NCBI GenBank assembly: GCA_004352715.1
Contig: SCFE01000096.1
Coordinates: 1,653,133-1,717,132, forward strand
Source of the DNA: Hofstenia miamia
Taxonomy: Eukaryota > Xenacoelomorpha > Acoela
Direction: 5' to 3'
Length of the DNA stretch: 64,000 nucleotides
The notes beneath the pieces were generated by a model. The model was not told the origin of the DNA and did not search any database. It worked only from the letters and a program-made list of their open reading frames with translations. The translations under genes were made by a program, and so were the position numbers. This document shows, in pieces, positions 1 to 10,113 of the stretch (its first letter is position 1; each line of letters begins with the position of its first letter).

Positions 1-2
1 AT

Positions 3-257
3 AATAATGATGATGCATTGAAAGAATTTTTAAATGATCCAAATACAGGTGTTTTTTTACATGGTGATAAGATTTACACTGGCGCTGGTTCAATATCATA
101 TAACGAATTTAAGGATTATGTACAAACACCTAATAAAAGATTGTCAAAACTTGTGTGTGATATTTTAAAGGATATTGGCACAATCCCCGATCACTTGATT
201 AAAAACAAAAACGTGTACAAAAATATAAATACGAAGCAACTGCTATTATGGAACTAG
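3..257 (+). CDS. Unidentified open frame at the window edge, upstream of the Polinton integrase
   Basis: The frame is open from the window edge to a TAG stop at the end, about 84 codons, so it is the 3' part of a longer coding region. It is hydrophilic and lysine/asparagine-rich with no motif I recognise. It ends just before the probable ATG (266) of the Polinton integrase on the same strand, so it may be another gene of the same element or its cargo. That link rests on position only. No function is proposed. Confidence 0.3.
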   Translation, partial: NNDDALKEFLNDPNTGVFLHGDKIYTGAGSISYNEFKDYVQTPNKRLSKLVCDILKDIGTIPDHLIKNKNVYKNINTKQLLLWN

Positions 258-265
258 TTTGGAAT

Positions 266-1211
266 ATGGATAAGCACTTGCATCAACTGTACACTTCGTT
301 AAGATCGTCAGCGAGTTTTGGTGGAATTACTCGGAAAATGTGTTATCTGAAAACTGCGTTAAAAACAGTCTAATTATTTTTGATGATTTTGGTGAGGAAC
401 TATATTATAAAGCTAAATTGAAATTTCCGTAAATTACCCTGCAAAATGTAAGAAACTTTCTGGCAACAAGTGATGTATATACAACACACAAGAGAGCTGT
501 GAGGAAATTTCCCCGTCAACGTGTTATTGCATTTGGAATTGATGAAATTTGTACTATGGACTTAGCGGTGGTGGAATCTCTAGCTTTGTACAATAGAGTA
601 ATAAAATACTTACTTGTTTGTTATGATATTTTATCTAAACGCATTTGGATTGATCGTGGAAGTGAATTCAGAGGTGATTTTTTAAATTTTTGTAAAAGAA
701 ATAAAATTATATTGTATAGTACAAATTCAAACATGAAGGCTGCATGCGCAGAAAGAGCTATAAGGAGTCTAAAGGAAATTCTATTTAAATATCTACAATT
801 TACCAACAACTTTAAATATGTAGACAAGCTACAACAAATAGTTAACGTATTGAATTCCCGTGTAAATCGTACAATTGGAATGACTCCGAATTCTGTGAGC
901 AAAAAACACGTACCACATTTGATTGGAAAATTAATGAGTGTTAATGCATGTTGNNNNNNNNNNNNNNNCAACAAAAAGCATTATTTCATAATGGTGACTT
1001 AGTTAGAATTTCAAAGTCAGACCATATTTTTCGAAGAGGATATTTACCACAATTTCAAAATGAGGTTTTCAAAATCAACAAAGTGTTTTCCACAATTCCT
1101 GTTACATATGAAATAAAGTCAATCAGTGACGGGGAAATAATTTCAGGAAAATTTTATAACCATGAATTAACACGAGTTATTAGGAAACGTTCATGGACTA
1201 GAATAGATTAG
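266..1211 (+). pseudogene. Polinton/Maverick-type integrase, broken
   Basis: Retrovirus-like DDE integrase of Polinton DNA transposons, related to the family annotated in nematodes as F54H12.3. An ATG at 266 opens a frame with the family's N-terminal SFGG motif. The frame then shifts and meets TAA at 430-432 before reading on from about 433 to 953. Visible pieces are the region around DVYTTHKRAVRKFPRQRV, the first catalytic aspartate (CTMDLA), the second (WIDRGSEF) and the glutamate region (AERAIRSLKE). A 15-N gap (954-968) follows. The C-terminal SH3/chromo-like domain is at about 969-1211 (NGDLVRISK, IISGKFYNHEL). The stretch between SKR and IWIDRGSEF is too short for a DDE fold, which suggests an internal deletion. 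Non-functional as assembled. Confidence 0.8.
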
Positions 1212-1384
1212 TATAAATATGTAACGAATAAACAAACAGATCATTCAGTATGGAGCAATATTATAGTGAACAGGCAAGTGGTCGAAATTATTTCGGCAAT
1301 ACCTGTCAGAAAGGGGGGTTGTTTGCTAGACCAACATGATCCCGTTTAGTAGCGTCAGTAACATCCCAGATAAGATCACTCCCG

Positions 1385-1600
1385 TAATTGCGTAAAATTT
1401 TGACTGATATAGCCAAATGTATACTTTACAAATCAATGTATTCATTTTGTTCTGAACCAAAATTAAATTCAATCATTGGACCATTAAACCCTGATATTGG
1501 GAAATATTTTTGTGTGCTACCACCATTGAAGTTTACCAAAACTTTATCTCGTTCAAAAATGAGATGTAATGTTAGTATTCATTAAGATTGGTAGCATATA
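1385..1600 (-). pseudogene. Polinton capsid-like (F54H12.2-type) fragment
   Basis: Read on the minus strand, this stretch gives a short peptide with GPMIEFNF followed by NEYIDL and then, past a stop, a KIL motif. The pattern (beta strand, glycine, acidic residue, then YIDL) is what I associate with the Polinton protein annotated F54H12.2-like, thought to be a minor capsid/penton-type protein. It lies 170 bp from the integrase in convergent orientation, which supports one decayed Polinton. The fragment is only about 65 residues with at least one stop. The plus-strand frame across it (1388-1585) looks like a shadow. Confidence 0.5.
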
Positions 1601-1690
1601 TAACAAATCCTCCAACACGTACACATGTAAATTCTAAAATTATTCATAGATTGATTATATAATGTGTAAATAACTGCACTCTGTAACCAC

Positions 1691-1950
1691 GCCCCCCTCT
1701 CATATTATTCATGAATTAACATTAGGTTATGACTCATCAATTAGCACCTGTCAATCAATCTTAACAAATGTGGCGAACGCTTTTTTGATGAGAGATTCCA
1801 AAGGAACCTCTCACAAAAAATTTTTTTGATGAAATTGCAAAAGCAATTTCAACAAAAAAAGCGTTCGCCACATTTGTTAAGATTGATTGACAGGTGCTAA
1901 TTGATGAGTCATAACCTAATGTTAATTCATGAATAATATGAGAGGGGGGC
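1691..1950. repeat. Perfect 90-bp inverted repeat enclosing two hairpins (T-shaped foldback)
   Basis: Bases 1691-1780 are the exact reverse complement of 1861-1950 (90 of 90). The 80 bases between hold two separate hairpins. The first spans 1782-1820, with an AAA loop at 1800-1802 and a few mismatches. The second spans 1821-1860, with an AAAA loop at 1839-1842 and one internal mismatch. A single strand could therefore fold as a long stem with two short arms. The outer ends carry a run of C (left) and G (right). The right arm stops at the first N of a 1000-base gap. No coding sequence is inside. Confidence 0.9.
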
Positions 1951-2950
1951 NNNNNNNNNNNNNNNNNNNNNNNNNNNNNNNNNNNNNNNNNNNNNNNNNN
2001 NNNNNNNNNNNNNNNNNNNNNNNNNNNNNNNNNNNNNNNNNNNNNNNNNNNNNNNNNNNNNNNNNNNNNNNNNNNNNNNNNNNNNNNNNNNNNNNNNNNN
2101 NNNNNNNNNNNNNNNNNNNNNNNNNNNNNNNNNNNNNNNNNNNNNNNNNNNNNNNNNNNNNNNNNNNNNNNNNNNNNNNNNNNNNNNNNNNNNNNNNNNN
2201 NNNNNNNNNNNNNNNNNNNNNNNNNNNNNNNNNNNNNNNNNNNNNNNNNNNNNNNNNNNNNNNNNNNNNNNNNNNNNNNNNNNNNNNNNNNNNNNNNNNN
2301 NNNNNNNNNNNNNNNNNNNNNNNNNNNNNNNNNNNNNNNNNNNNNNNNNNNNNNNNNNNNNNNNNNNNNNNNNNNNNNNNNNNNNNNNNNNNNNNNNNNN
2401 NNNNNNNNNNNNNNNNNNNNNNNNNNNNNNNNNNNNNNNNNNNNNNNNNNNNNNNNNNNNNNNNNNNNNNNNNNNNNNNNNNNNNNNNNNNNNNNNNNNN
2501 NNNNNNNNNNNNNNNNNNNNNNNNNNNNNNNNNNNNNNNNNNNNNNNNNNNNNNNNNNNNNNNNNNNNNNNNNNNNNNNNNNNNNNNNNNNNNNNNNNNN
2601 NNNNNNNNNNNNNNNNNNNNNNNNNNNNNNNNNNNNNNNNNNNNNNNNNNNNNNNNNNNNNNNNNNNNNNNNNNNNNNNNNNNNNNNNNNNNNNNNNNNN
2701 NNNNNNNNNNNNNNNNNNNNNNNNNNNNNNNNNNNNNNNNNNNNNNNNNNNNNNNNNNNNNNNNNNNNNNNNNNNNNNNNNNNNNNNNNNNNNNNNNNNN
2801 NNNNNNNNNNNNNNNNNNNNNNNNNNNNNNNNNNNNNNNNNNNNNNNNNNNNNNNNNNNNNNNNNNNNNNNNNNNNNNNNNNNNNNNNNNNNNNNNNNNN
2901 NNNNNNNNNNNNNNNNNNNNNNNNNNNNNNNNNNNNNNNNNNNNNNNNNN
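1951..2950. other. Assembly gap, 1000 N
   Basis: Exactly 1000 N, probably a default size. It begins at the end of the 90-bp palindrome arm, where a graph assembler would be expected to break. Confidence 0.95.
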
Positions 2951-3031
2951 GGAAAGTAAAACTAAAAAAGTAAAAAAATGCAAACTAAATTAGGCCACAC
3001 AAATAACACAAAAACTAGTAAAAGTACATTA

Positions 3032-3167
3032 TGACGTCAGTAAAACACCCCCGGCAATATCCACAACGTCTCAGGTCAAAGGCCACCCCTCTCAACCAAT
3101 CAGAAAAAAGTGGAACGAAATACGACCCACCTCTCGACCAATCAAAAAAAGTGGAACGAAATACGAG
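3032..3167. repeat. CRE and CCAAT-box repeat module, copy 1
   Basis: A consensus CRE (TGACGTCA) is at 3032-3039. Two tandem units of about 40 bp follow at 3086-3126 and 3128-3167, each containing ACCAATCA and the block GTGGAACGAAATACGA. A related module in the opposite orientation lies at 17820-17933. It looks like the promoter part of a dispersed repeat, but no gene is attached and promoter activity is inferred only from motifs. Confidence 0.6.
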
Positions 3168-3227
3168 TCTGTATAACTACTATTAGGCTAAAAAAGTTAT
3201 CATTAGAAATGCTAATATATATATATA

Positions 3228-5306
3228 TGGAAAATCATAATGCTTAAAAATCTGCACGAAATTTATGTAACATTGCTATAAGGAAAGCAAGAAATAAATA
3301 TTCCCGTTTTCAGTATCAAAGTCTTTCTTCCCAAAAAAATAAATGGGAAATTGTTAATTGCTAAATAGAAAAAACATGCGAACCGAAGAAATAGAAAGAA
3401 TATACTATAAAGATAAATCCATTACAGATAAGAAGGAAATCTGCAATGCTTTCAATGAGGTTTTCCTAAATTTAGGAAACTACAACGGTATGAATGTACC
3501 TTTTTGCCTTAATAAACCCAAAGGAATTCCAACCTCTGTCTCTTTTCGTTTTGCAACAAAATATGAAATCATAAAGTCGATACAATGTTTAAAAAATAAA
3601 TCCAGTGGACCCTCTCTAATACCAACGTGGTTCCTAAAACTCTCAGGTGACTTAATAGCTGAACCAATATGCTACATTTTAAATAATTGTATAAAACACT
3701 CCTTTTTTCCAGATGAATTAAAATTGGCAAATATAACACCATTATTTAAAAGAAATGATCCCGAAGATTGCGAAAATTATAGACCCATTTCGATCACTTC
3801 TCCAATCAGCAAAATTTTTGAACGAATTCTTTTTAATCAAATTAACGAACATCTTTGTAAACATGATCTCTACTCCAAAACACAATATGGTTTTCGTAAA
3901 GGTATTTCTACGAGCGACGCTTTAATACAAGCTACAGAAAAATGGCGATCAACAATAAATGATAATGAATACTCAGCAATTGCTTGCTTAGACCTCTCGA
4001 AAGCTTTCGATTCCATAGACCGCAGTATCTTACTACAAAAAATTAAAATTCTAGGTTTTTCTAATGACAGCATAGGTCTTATCTCCAGTTACTTATACAA
4101 TCGCATGCAAAGAGTTAAAATTAATGAATCTTTTTCAGATTGGGTATGCACTAAAAATGGGGTTCCACAGGGTACAATTTTGGGTCCGTTATTATTTAAT
4201 ATTTACATAAATGATTTGTCCGAGCAAGTAACATGTGACGTTATACAATATGCAGATGACACAATATTATTTCATTCTAATAAATTTCCCGAAAAAGCGG
4301 TTCAAACTCTCGAAACAAACTGTGCTTCTCTTGCTAAATATTTTGCCTCTATAAAACTAAAAGTAAATCCACTAAAAACTCAATTCTGTATTGTTAAATC
4401 AAAAACTAAATCTACTGATACTTCAAGATACAAACTTAATTTCAACGGCATTCAAATAAAACAGGTTGAGTCTTTTAAGTACCTCGGAATAATTTTTGAC
4501 ATACATCTAAATTTTGAAGAGCAACTAAATCATGTTATTAGAAAAATGGCCATATCGATTAAAGCAATTAACTTAATTTCTCAAAAACTTCCAACTAAAG
4601 CAAAAATTCAATTAATATATGCTCTAATATTAAGTCATTTTAACTATGCCAATGTACTCTACACAGATATAAACCAACAATTTCTCAGGAAATTCCAAGT
4701 GCAACTAAATTGGGCTATTAAAGTAGCAGTAAATAATCATAGCTTTAATAAGAATAATGAATATAGAAAAATTTCAAAATTATTTTTACATCCGCAATGT
4801 TACATCCATATAAATGTCTTAACGACGTTCTTCAAAATAGTTAACAATACTTTCCCATACTACAAAAATGACTTTCTTGCTGCAAAATTAGTCAATAAAC
4901 AAAATAAAAGAACACACATAATTCAACCTATTAGGTATAAGAAACGAATAATGAAAAATTCATTTCTAAACACAGCTATAAATATGTGGAATGAATTACC
5001 AAAATATATTAAACAAATAAGTAAATTAAAAAACTTTAAAATGAATATTAAAAAATATTTTTGCACTTATAATATAAAAAAACTGAAATGGCGAGGTTAT
5101 AAATTTTATAATCCTGATTACTCTATTAATAGAAACTAGCAATCGTCATAGCCCAAGTTAACCACTTTTTATTTGTAAATATTCGCTGTTTTCTTTTTTT
5201 TGTTTAGTTTTGTATTACTTTCTTGACGCTTTCAGAATTTGTTATCAGTATTTCTATTGATTGTTAAAACAATTTCTGAATATAGATTTTTCTTCTTCTT
5301 CTATAT
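3228..5306 (+). mobile_element. 5'-truncated CR1/Jockey-type LINE (family A, copy 1)
   Basis: Homology to the second copy begins near 3228 (compare 48003), just after a TA microsatellite. The 3' end has a UTR shared with 50126-50275 and finishes in a TTC-rich tail near 5300. The endonuclease half is missing, as expected of 5' truncation during target-primed reverse transcription. A short block upstream of the RT ORF (3240-3357) still encodes linker residues but is out of frame with it. Confidence 0.85.
3358..5139 (+). CDS. LINE reverse transcriptase (ORF2 C-terminal two-thirds)
   Basis: RNA-directed DNA polymerase of a CR1/Jockey-superfamily LINE. Of about 593 codons, residues 80-160 hold the fingers (SSGPSLIPTWF, ENYRPISITS). 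Motif A is ACLDLSKAFDSIDR near residue 205. Motif B is GVPQGTILGPLLF near 265. The catalytic box is YADD at 4249-4260 (residue 298). The thumb follows, with SFKYLGI near 375. The C-terminal conserved stretch is SFLNTAINMWNELP near 540. The first codon is TTG after a TAA stop (3355-3357), and the first ATG is at 3376, so the ORF is truncated at the 5' side. No internal stops, so this copy is young or well preserved. It lacks the endonuclease and is probably not autonomous. Confidence 0.9.
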   Translation: MLNRKNMRTEEIERIYYKDKSITDKKEICNAFNEVFLNLGNYNGMNVPFCLNKPKGIPTSVSFRFATKYEIIKSIQCLKNKSSGPSLIPTWFLKLSGDLIAEPICYILNNCIKHSFFPDELKLANITPLFKRNDPEDCENYRPISITSPISKIFERILFNQINEHLCKHDLYSKTQYGFRKGISTSDALIQATEKWRSTINDNEYSAIACLDLSKAFDSIDRSILLQKIKILGFSNDSIGLISSYLYNRMQRVKINESFSDWVCTKNGVPQGTILGPLLFNIYINDLSEQVTCDVIQYADDTILFHSNKFPEKAVQTLETNCASLAKYFASIKLKVNPLKTQFCIVKSKTKSTDTSRYKLNFNGIQIKQVESFKYLGIIFDIHLNFEEQLNHVIRKMAISIKAINLISQKLPTKAKIQLIYALILSHFNYANVLYTDINQQFLRKFQVQLNWAIKVAVNNHSFNKNNEYRKISKLFLHPQCYIHINVLTTFFKIVNNTFPYYKNDFLAAKLVNKQNKRTHIIQPIRYKKRIMKNSFLNTAINMWNELPKYIKQISKLKNFKMNIKKYFCTYNIKKLKWRGYKFYNPDYSINRN

Positions 5307-5899
5307 TGTTGTTAAAAAGGCGAATGGCTTTGTTTTAAAAACAATTGAATTCACACTTAGGAATATAATATATTAAATGTAATCCATTTAAAGTATATTT
5401 TTTCCAGACATAAAATATTTTAGAGAGTCGGCACATCTCAAACTAATTTTCTGCTCTTTAGGAGTTTTGTTCAATATGTCATAGAAAGGAAACACTTAAA
5501 ATATGAAATTTCTATAATGTAACGAACATGATGTATTGATCTTACCATGTTGTAAATGTTGTTTATAGTTCTAAAATGATGTTTCTTTCAGCTTTCGAAT
5601 AAAGAATTTTTTAATGATTATGTATTATTTGAAGCAATATAATCTCAAAAATATTTAAAAAACCTAAATTCAATTAGACAGGTACTCAGAAATTCGCTAG
5701 CTTTGTAGAATAGTAGTTGAAACAGCCGAATACATTGCGCCAAATATTACAGAAATTTAAAGTAGGGAGTTACAGCAGAATATAAAACGGATCTTAAAGC
5801 CAAGAACCCTGCCCAAATTACAGAATTAATTTTACCTATAACACGACCCAGGACCCTGCTATTTTCAAATTTGAAAATCAACCTGATTCTGTGTACCTC
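5307..5899. other. AT-rich spacer, nothing supported
   Basis: About 590 bases between the LINE tail and the piggyBac target site. No ORF with recognisable content on either strand and no clear repeat structure. Confidence 0.5.
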
Positions 5900-5903
5900 T
5901 TAA

Positions 5904-7595
5904 CACATTCTCTACCAGGCCACATTTTAAAAAATCTTTTGATGTACCAACAGCTTATTTTAAAATATTCGATTTTATTATACTATAAATATATAGTTTT
6001 TGCATTCCTGGAATGGTAAATACCGTTTTTGTAGATTTATGTATTTTGAAAAATGGGCAGCATCACTAGGTCAAGAAGAAATAGAAGATTTACTTTTCAT
6101 GAGTGATGATTCTGACATAGATCCCAATTATAGTCCGGATGAAGATGACAATGATGAAGAGCAAGATATTCAGGATCTTCTTGCTGACATGGCTATTGAT
6201 GAAGATGAAGAAAATGTAACAGCTCAAGATGGGATAAATGAAAATATAAACAGACCTATCTGGACTGAATTTCAAAATCAAACTTCAAATTTTGCTTATA
6301 CTGGAAATGGCGGCATAAGAAGAACAATACCAGCTGATATTACTCCTGCCCAAGTATTTAACCTTTTGGTGGATGATGAAGTCATTACTGAGATAGTGAA
6401 TGAAACAAATACATATGCTTTACAATGCATCTCTGCCCAGCCAAATACACGATCTTCAACAAATCAGTGGAAACCAACAGATAAAGAAGAAATTCTAAAA
6501 TATCTTGGACTCATTATGTGGATGGGATTGGTAAAGGTGGGAAAGCTGGCAAATTATTGGTCAACAAATCCTCTTTACAAAAATTTAGTTGCTTCTAATA
6601 CCATGCCCTGGAACAGATTTCAGGCAATTCTTCGTCATATTCATTTTGCAAACAACGAAATGATTGAGCCTACTGATAGACTAGGAAAAATACAACCTCT
6701 TATTGATAAATTGCAAGACAAATTTCAAAAGCTGTACACCCCAGAAGACAGTATTGTTATTGATGAAAGCTTAGTACTGTGGAGAGGAAGATTGGTTTTC
6801 AGGCAATATCTTCCAGCAAAAGCTCATAAATATGGAATCAAAGTTTTTAAGCTCTGCTCTTCAGAAGGATATTGTTGGTCTTTACAAGTCTATGGAGGAA
6901 AGTCTGCAACAGGAGGAAGAGAAGTAGGACAAGCTCTAAGGGTATGCAAGGACCTAACTGTTGGGCTTAGAAATAAAGGAAGGACTTTGTACGAGGATAA
7001 CTTTTACACAAGTTACGCAATGGCAAGATTTTTTCTGGAAGAGCAAACCCACATAGTAGGTACACTTTGAGCCAACAGAGTGGATATGCCTAAAGAAGCC
7101 TTGGAAACAAAATTAAAGAAAGGTGAAATGATTTTTAGAGAAGAATAACATGGAATTGTAGTCTTGAAATGGAAAGACACACGAGATGTCAGGTTGCTGA
7201 CAACTAAACACCAGCCAGAAATGGAAGAAATCGCTGTCAGACCTGCAACTTATGCCACAAACTCAACTTCAAATGTTCAGACAAGACTGAGGAAATGAAA
7301 GCCAACAGCTATTATTGATTAAAATAAAGGCAAAGCAGGGATTGATCTTTCAGACCAAATTGCTTCATATGCTTGTGTGCTCAGAAAAGGAGTGAAATGG
7401 TATCGAAAGTTAGCAATGGAGCTTTTGCTTGGGGTATCAGTAATGAATGCCTATGTAATATATAAGAAAGCAACAAATTCTAAAATTGGAATTAGAGAGT
7501 TTAGGGAAAATGCAGTTGTCACTCACATGTGAGTGACATGGTATGAGCCATAAATGCACCGTCACTCACATATGAGTGACAAGGTAGAGAATGTG
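5904..7595 (+). mobile_element. piggyBac element with 13-bp TIRs and TTAA target duplications
   Basis: The left end CACATTCTCTACC (5904-5916) and its reverse complement (7583-7595) are perfect 13-bp inverted repeats. Each is bordered on the outside by TTAA (5900-5903 and 7596-7599), the hallmark of piggyBac insertion. The 1692-bp element is compact, with the transposase reading frame filling nearly all of it. The right end also has two 20-bp palindromes, at 7518-7537 and 7561-7580, with the core CTCACATGTGAG or CTCACATATGAG. The left end has none. Confidence 0.9.
6039..7532 (+). pseudogene. piggyBac transposase with four in-frame stops
   Basis: DDE_Tnp_1_7 (PGBD-type) transposase. The likely ATG is at 6039 (MYFEKWAASLG). 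An acidic N-terminus follows (SDDSDIDPNYSPDEDDNDEE), then the catalytic core with IDESLVLWRGR, YEDNFYTSYA and, past the stops, GKAGIDLSDQ, so all three expected aspartate regions are visible. A single frame runs to a natural-looking TGA at 7530-7532. It is interrupted by TGA 7068-7070, TAA 7146-7148, TGA 7296-7298 and TAA 7320-7322, with no frameshift. Nonsense-only decay suggests a fairly recent death. The cysteine-rich C-terminal domain common in piggyBac proteins is absent, because the frame ends inside the right terminal palindrome. Confidence 0.9.
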
Positions 7596-7599
7596 TTAA

Positions 7600-8925
7600 A
7601 CATAATTAATATTTGTATGAGAAATTGACGTTCATTATAAACACATTATAAACCATTTTCTTAATTTCTTTCTGAAATATTTATCAGTTCAATCGAAGAT
7701 GCAACCGGGTTCTCGGTTAACGGGGCGGGGGTCACTGGTTCTATACTTTGAACCAAAAACGATTTAAAACCAGATCACTGTGTAAGTAAATACTTGCATT
7801 ACATTTTAATAATTTCCCATAATCTAGTTTCAAATTCAACATTGAAAACATTTTTACCATATTTCCACTAGTGTCATTACTAATATTTTTTAAAGACAAA
7901 CTGTGTGAGTCCTGTCCAGCGCGCTGTGCGCAAAGTGAGAGGTTGTAGTGCCGTTGTTGAAGTTATTACAGATTTTGAAAAATTCCTTGTGGAAATAGGG
8001 TTAATAATGTCAATAATGGGTTACTGAAACAGTCGACAGACTGATGAGTGGGTGATTCCACGATCCGGGTCCGGACATTAACCCCTAGAAGTGTACCAGG
8101 CCGGTTTTAAGTGAGAAACCTCTGGCGACCCCTGGCGCACAGAGTGCTGATCTGTGTTGAGTCTGATCAGCAGAGTGAAGCCGAAGGCCAAACTTCAGTT
8201 GAAAGAGTAGCGCCTCTCAAGGCTGTAGCCACAGGGGGGNAAATTTATAAATGCCTGATTTAATTGCAGCACTATTTGTTTTGTTTATGGACTGGAAACT
8301 CCAAGTTTTTTGAAAACTCAGTATATATATATATATATAGTTTGGATTTCAAATTTTTATTTTGTAGACTTTCCTTTATATACATATTTTGTCAACTTCA
8401 ATTTAATTACATGATTTATATTTATAAATCGTATCATTAAAAATGTCAAAAATCTTATTATTTTCATTGTTTCAAATATGCTAAAAAAAATTTAGTACCT
8501 ATCATAATTTAAACAATGTATGTTGTCAATGTGATTTTGAGTATTCATAATATTAAAATTATTCTTATAATAAACGAATTTAAATTATTTAATTTTTGTA
8601 TGATAGATTGATATAGTTTGCATGATACAATACAAAGCATTTGTTATGCAAAATATGTCATATTTAATGATGTTTCTGATATCAAATACAAATGTTGTTC
8701 CTATGTATTAACTACACGATTGAATGCACGGTTTATGGTTTTGGAATTCCGCGCTCATGTCCATAACAACAATTAACAATGTTTACATATGGGAAACAAT
8801 CTGGCCTCTTTAATCTAATAACACCTTTGAACCAACATGCATGATTAATACATTATTCAGTTGTTTGCACAATAAACCGAATTTGACCCCATTACGTTTA
8901 TTGCAGTGAATGTATATATATATAT
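7600..8925. other. Non-coding spacer with a GC-richer unidentified patch
   Basis: 7900-8239 is clearly richer in G+C than its surroundings and ends at a single N (8240), so it may be the edge of another contig or the head of a SINE/LINE. Part of it (about 7905-7950, TGCGCAAAGT core) resembles 32060-32110 weakly. It has no ORF and no tRNA-like fold that I could see. The rest is AT-rich with short TA runs. Confidence 0.4.
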
Positions 8926-9183
8926 ATGTATAAGGGATAGTTAGATTTTAATCGCAATTAATCGTCGATTAATCTACTTCTGATTAAAAATATTCAAAAT
9001 ACAATATATCAATTGAAAGATATTCAAAATAGAAAACATCAACTATTATTGTTATTTGAGATTATTTTGTGAAGTCATTTTACTCCACATGTGCTTGTTA
9101 GCATAAAGAAATATTTGGATCTCTAAGTGAGGGGTAATCAACGATTTCGGTAATCAGATAGAGCATAACCAAATTTGCTGAAG

Positions 9184-9226
9184 GTCTCTCAACCTGATTA
9201 GAAGTTGGCGTGATAAAATCGAGAAT

Positions 9227-9262
<36 letters not shown>

Positions 9263-9316
9263 TGTATATATGGATTCTCGATTTTATCACGCCAACTTCT
9301 AATCAGGTTGAGAGAC
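9184..9316. repeat. 50-bp-arm palindrome with TA-repeat centre, ending at a gap
   Basis: Bases 9184-9233 are repeated as the reverse complement at about 9267-9316. The arms start GTCTCTCAACCTG and the centre is a TA run. The right arm ends at the first N of a 92-base gap (9317-9408), the same arrangement as the palindrome at 1691-1950. Confidence 0.8.
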
Positions 9317-9408
9317 NNNNNNNNNNNNNNNNNNNNNNNNNNNNNNNNNNNNNNNNNNNNNNNNNNNNNNNNNNNNNNNNNNNNNNNNNNNNNNNNNNNN
9401 NNNNNNNN
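9317..9408. other. Assembly gap, 92 N
   Basis: Ns between the palindrome and a TA microsatellite. Confidence 0.95.
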
Positions 9409-9444
<36 letters not shown>

Positions 9445-10113
9445 GGCGACATCCGACGCTTCCTAAGTATGTTAGAGGAGTAATCATCACGCTCTTCTTC
9501 TATGTCCGGTGTTAAGGTTTTCTTTTGTAAAACATATGATACAAGAATAATGCCCATAGATAAGATTAAACCGAAAATGACAACACGTAACTGAATGCAT
9601 AAACATCAACTAAATTGGAACAATCTAGATTAATCAAGCACGCTGTTTACAATTAAACTAATCTACTTGACCAGCACGATAAATTAATACATCCGATTAA
9701 TCTCGATTAATCGTGTTGATAATTAATCATGCTAAAATTTATATTTTATGTCAGATGTGAAAGGCTTGCTTTGGTGGTATGCTTTTATATTAATTACATG
9801 TAATACAGTTAAGAATGATCTCACATATATGCAATCAATTTTGACCGTATTAAGTTTAACAGAAATTAGAATTTATTCAACTGATATGTTTAACCAATTA
9901 TTTACTAAACTTTATTTAACGGAATAGAAAAGCAAAAGTTACTATATAAATTCTATTACAAATATACCATCGCAACAGAGATGGGTTTTCCGATTTGTGG
10001 AAAAAATGTTTTTTTAAAAAATTTTTGGTTATCAAATAATGGTTTATTTTTGGTTAAAATTTCGTCATTTTTGCTTGGGCGCTACATCTATAATTTTGCA
10101 CTCCGCTAAAGTC

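Larger units (their letters stand above)
8941..9740. repeat. Possible MITE bounded by GATTAATC clusters
   Basis: Clusters of GATTAATC and its variants occur at 8941-8982 and 9690-9728, partly in inverted orientation, as in subterminal repeats of some hAT elements. I could not fix terminal repeats or a target duplication. A gap (9317-9408) lies inside. Confidence 0.35.

Noticed and set aside
1922-2993. Long frames across the 1000-N gap
   Set aside because: They consist of Ns with a few flanking codons; the same applies to frames at 15599-16374, 22222-23480, 33870-35145 and 48680-49690.
3870-4073. Minus-strand frame inside the family A RT
   Set aside because: Shadow of the real plus-strand RT frame; the same shadow recurs at 48471-48674.
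6090-6281. Minus-strand frame in piggyBac
   Set aside because: Antisense shadow of the acidic N-terminus of the transposase.
8040-8239. Possible tRNA or tRNA-derived SINE in the GC-rich patch
   Set aside because: No A-box/B-box pair or cloverleaf could be found.
9470-9560. Minus-strand frame with TA-encoded YIYIYI
   Set aside because: Microsatellite translation joined to a gap; the same pattern appears at 16609-17034, 22362-23480 and 40018-40215.
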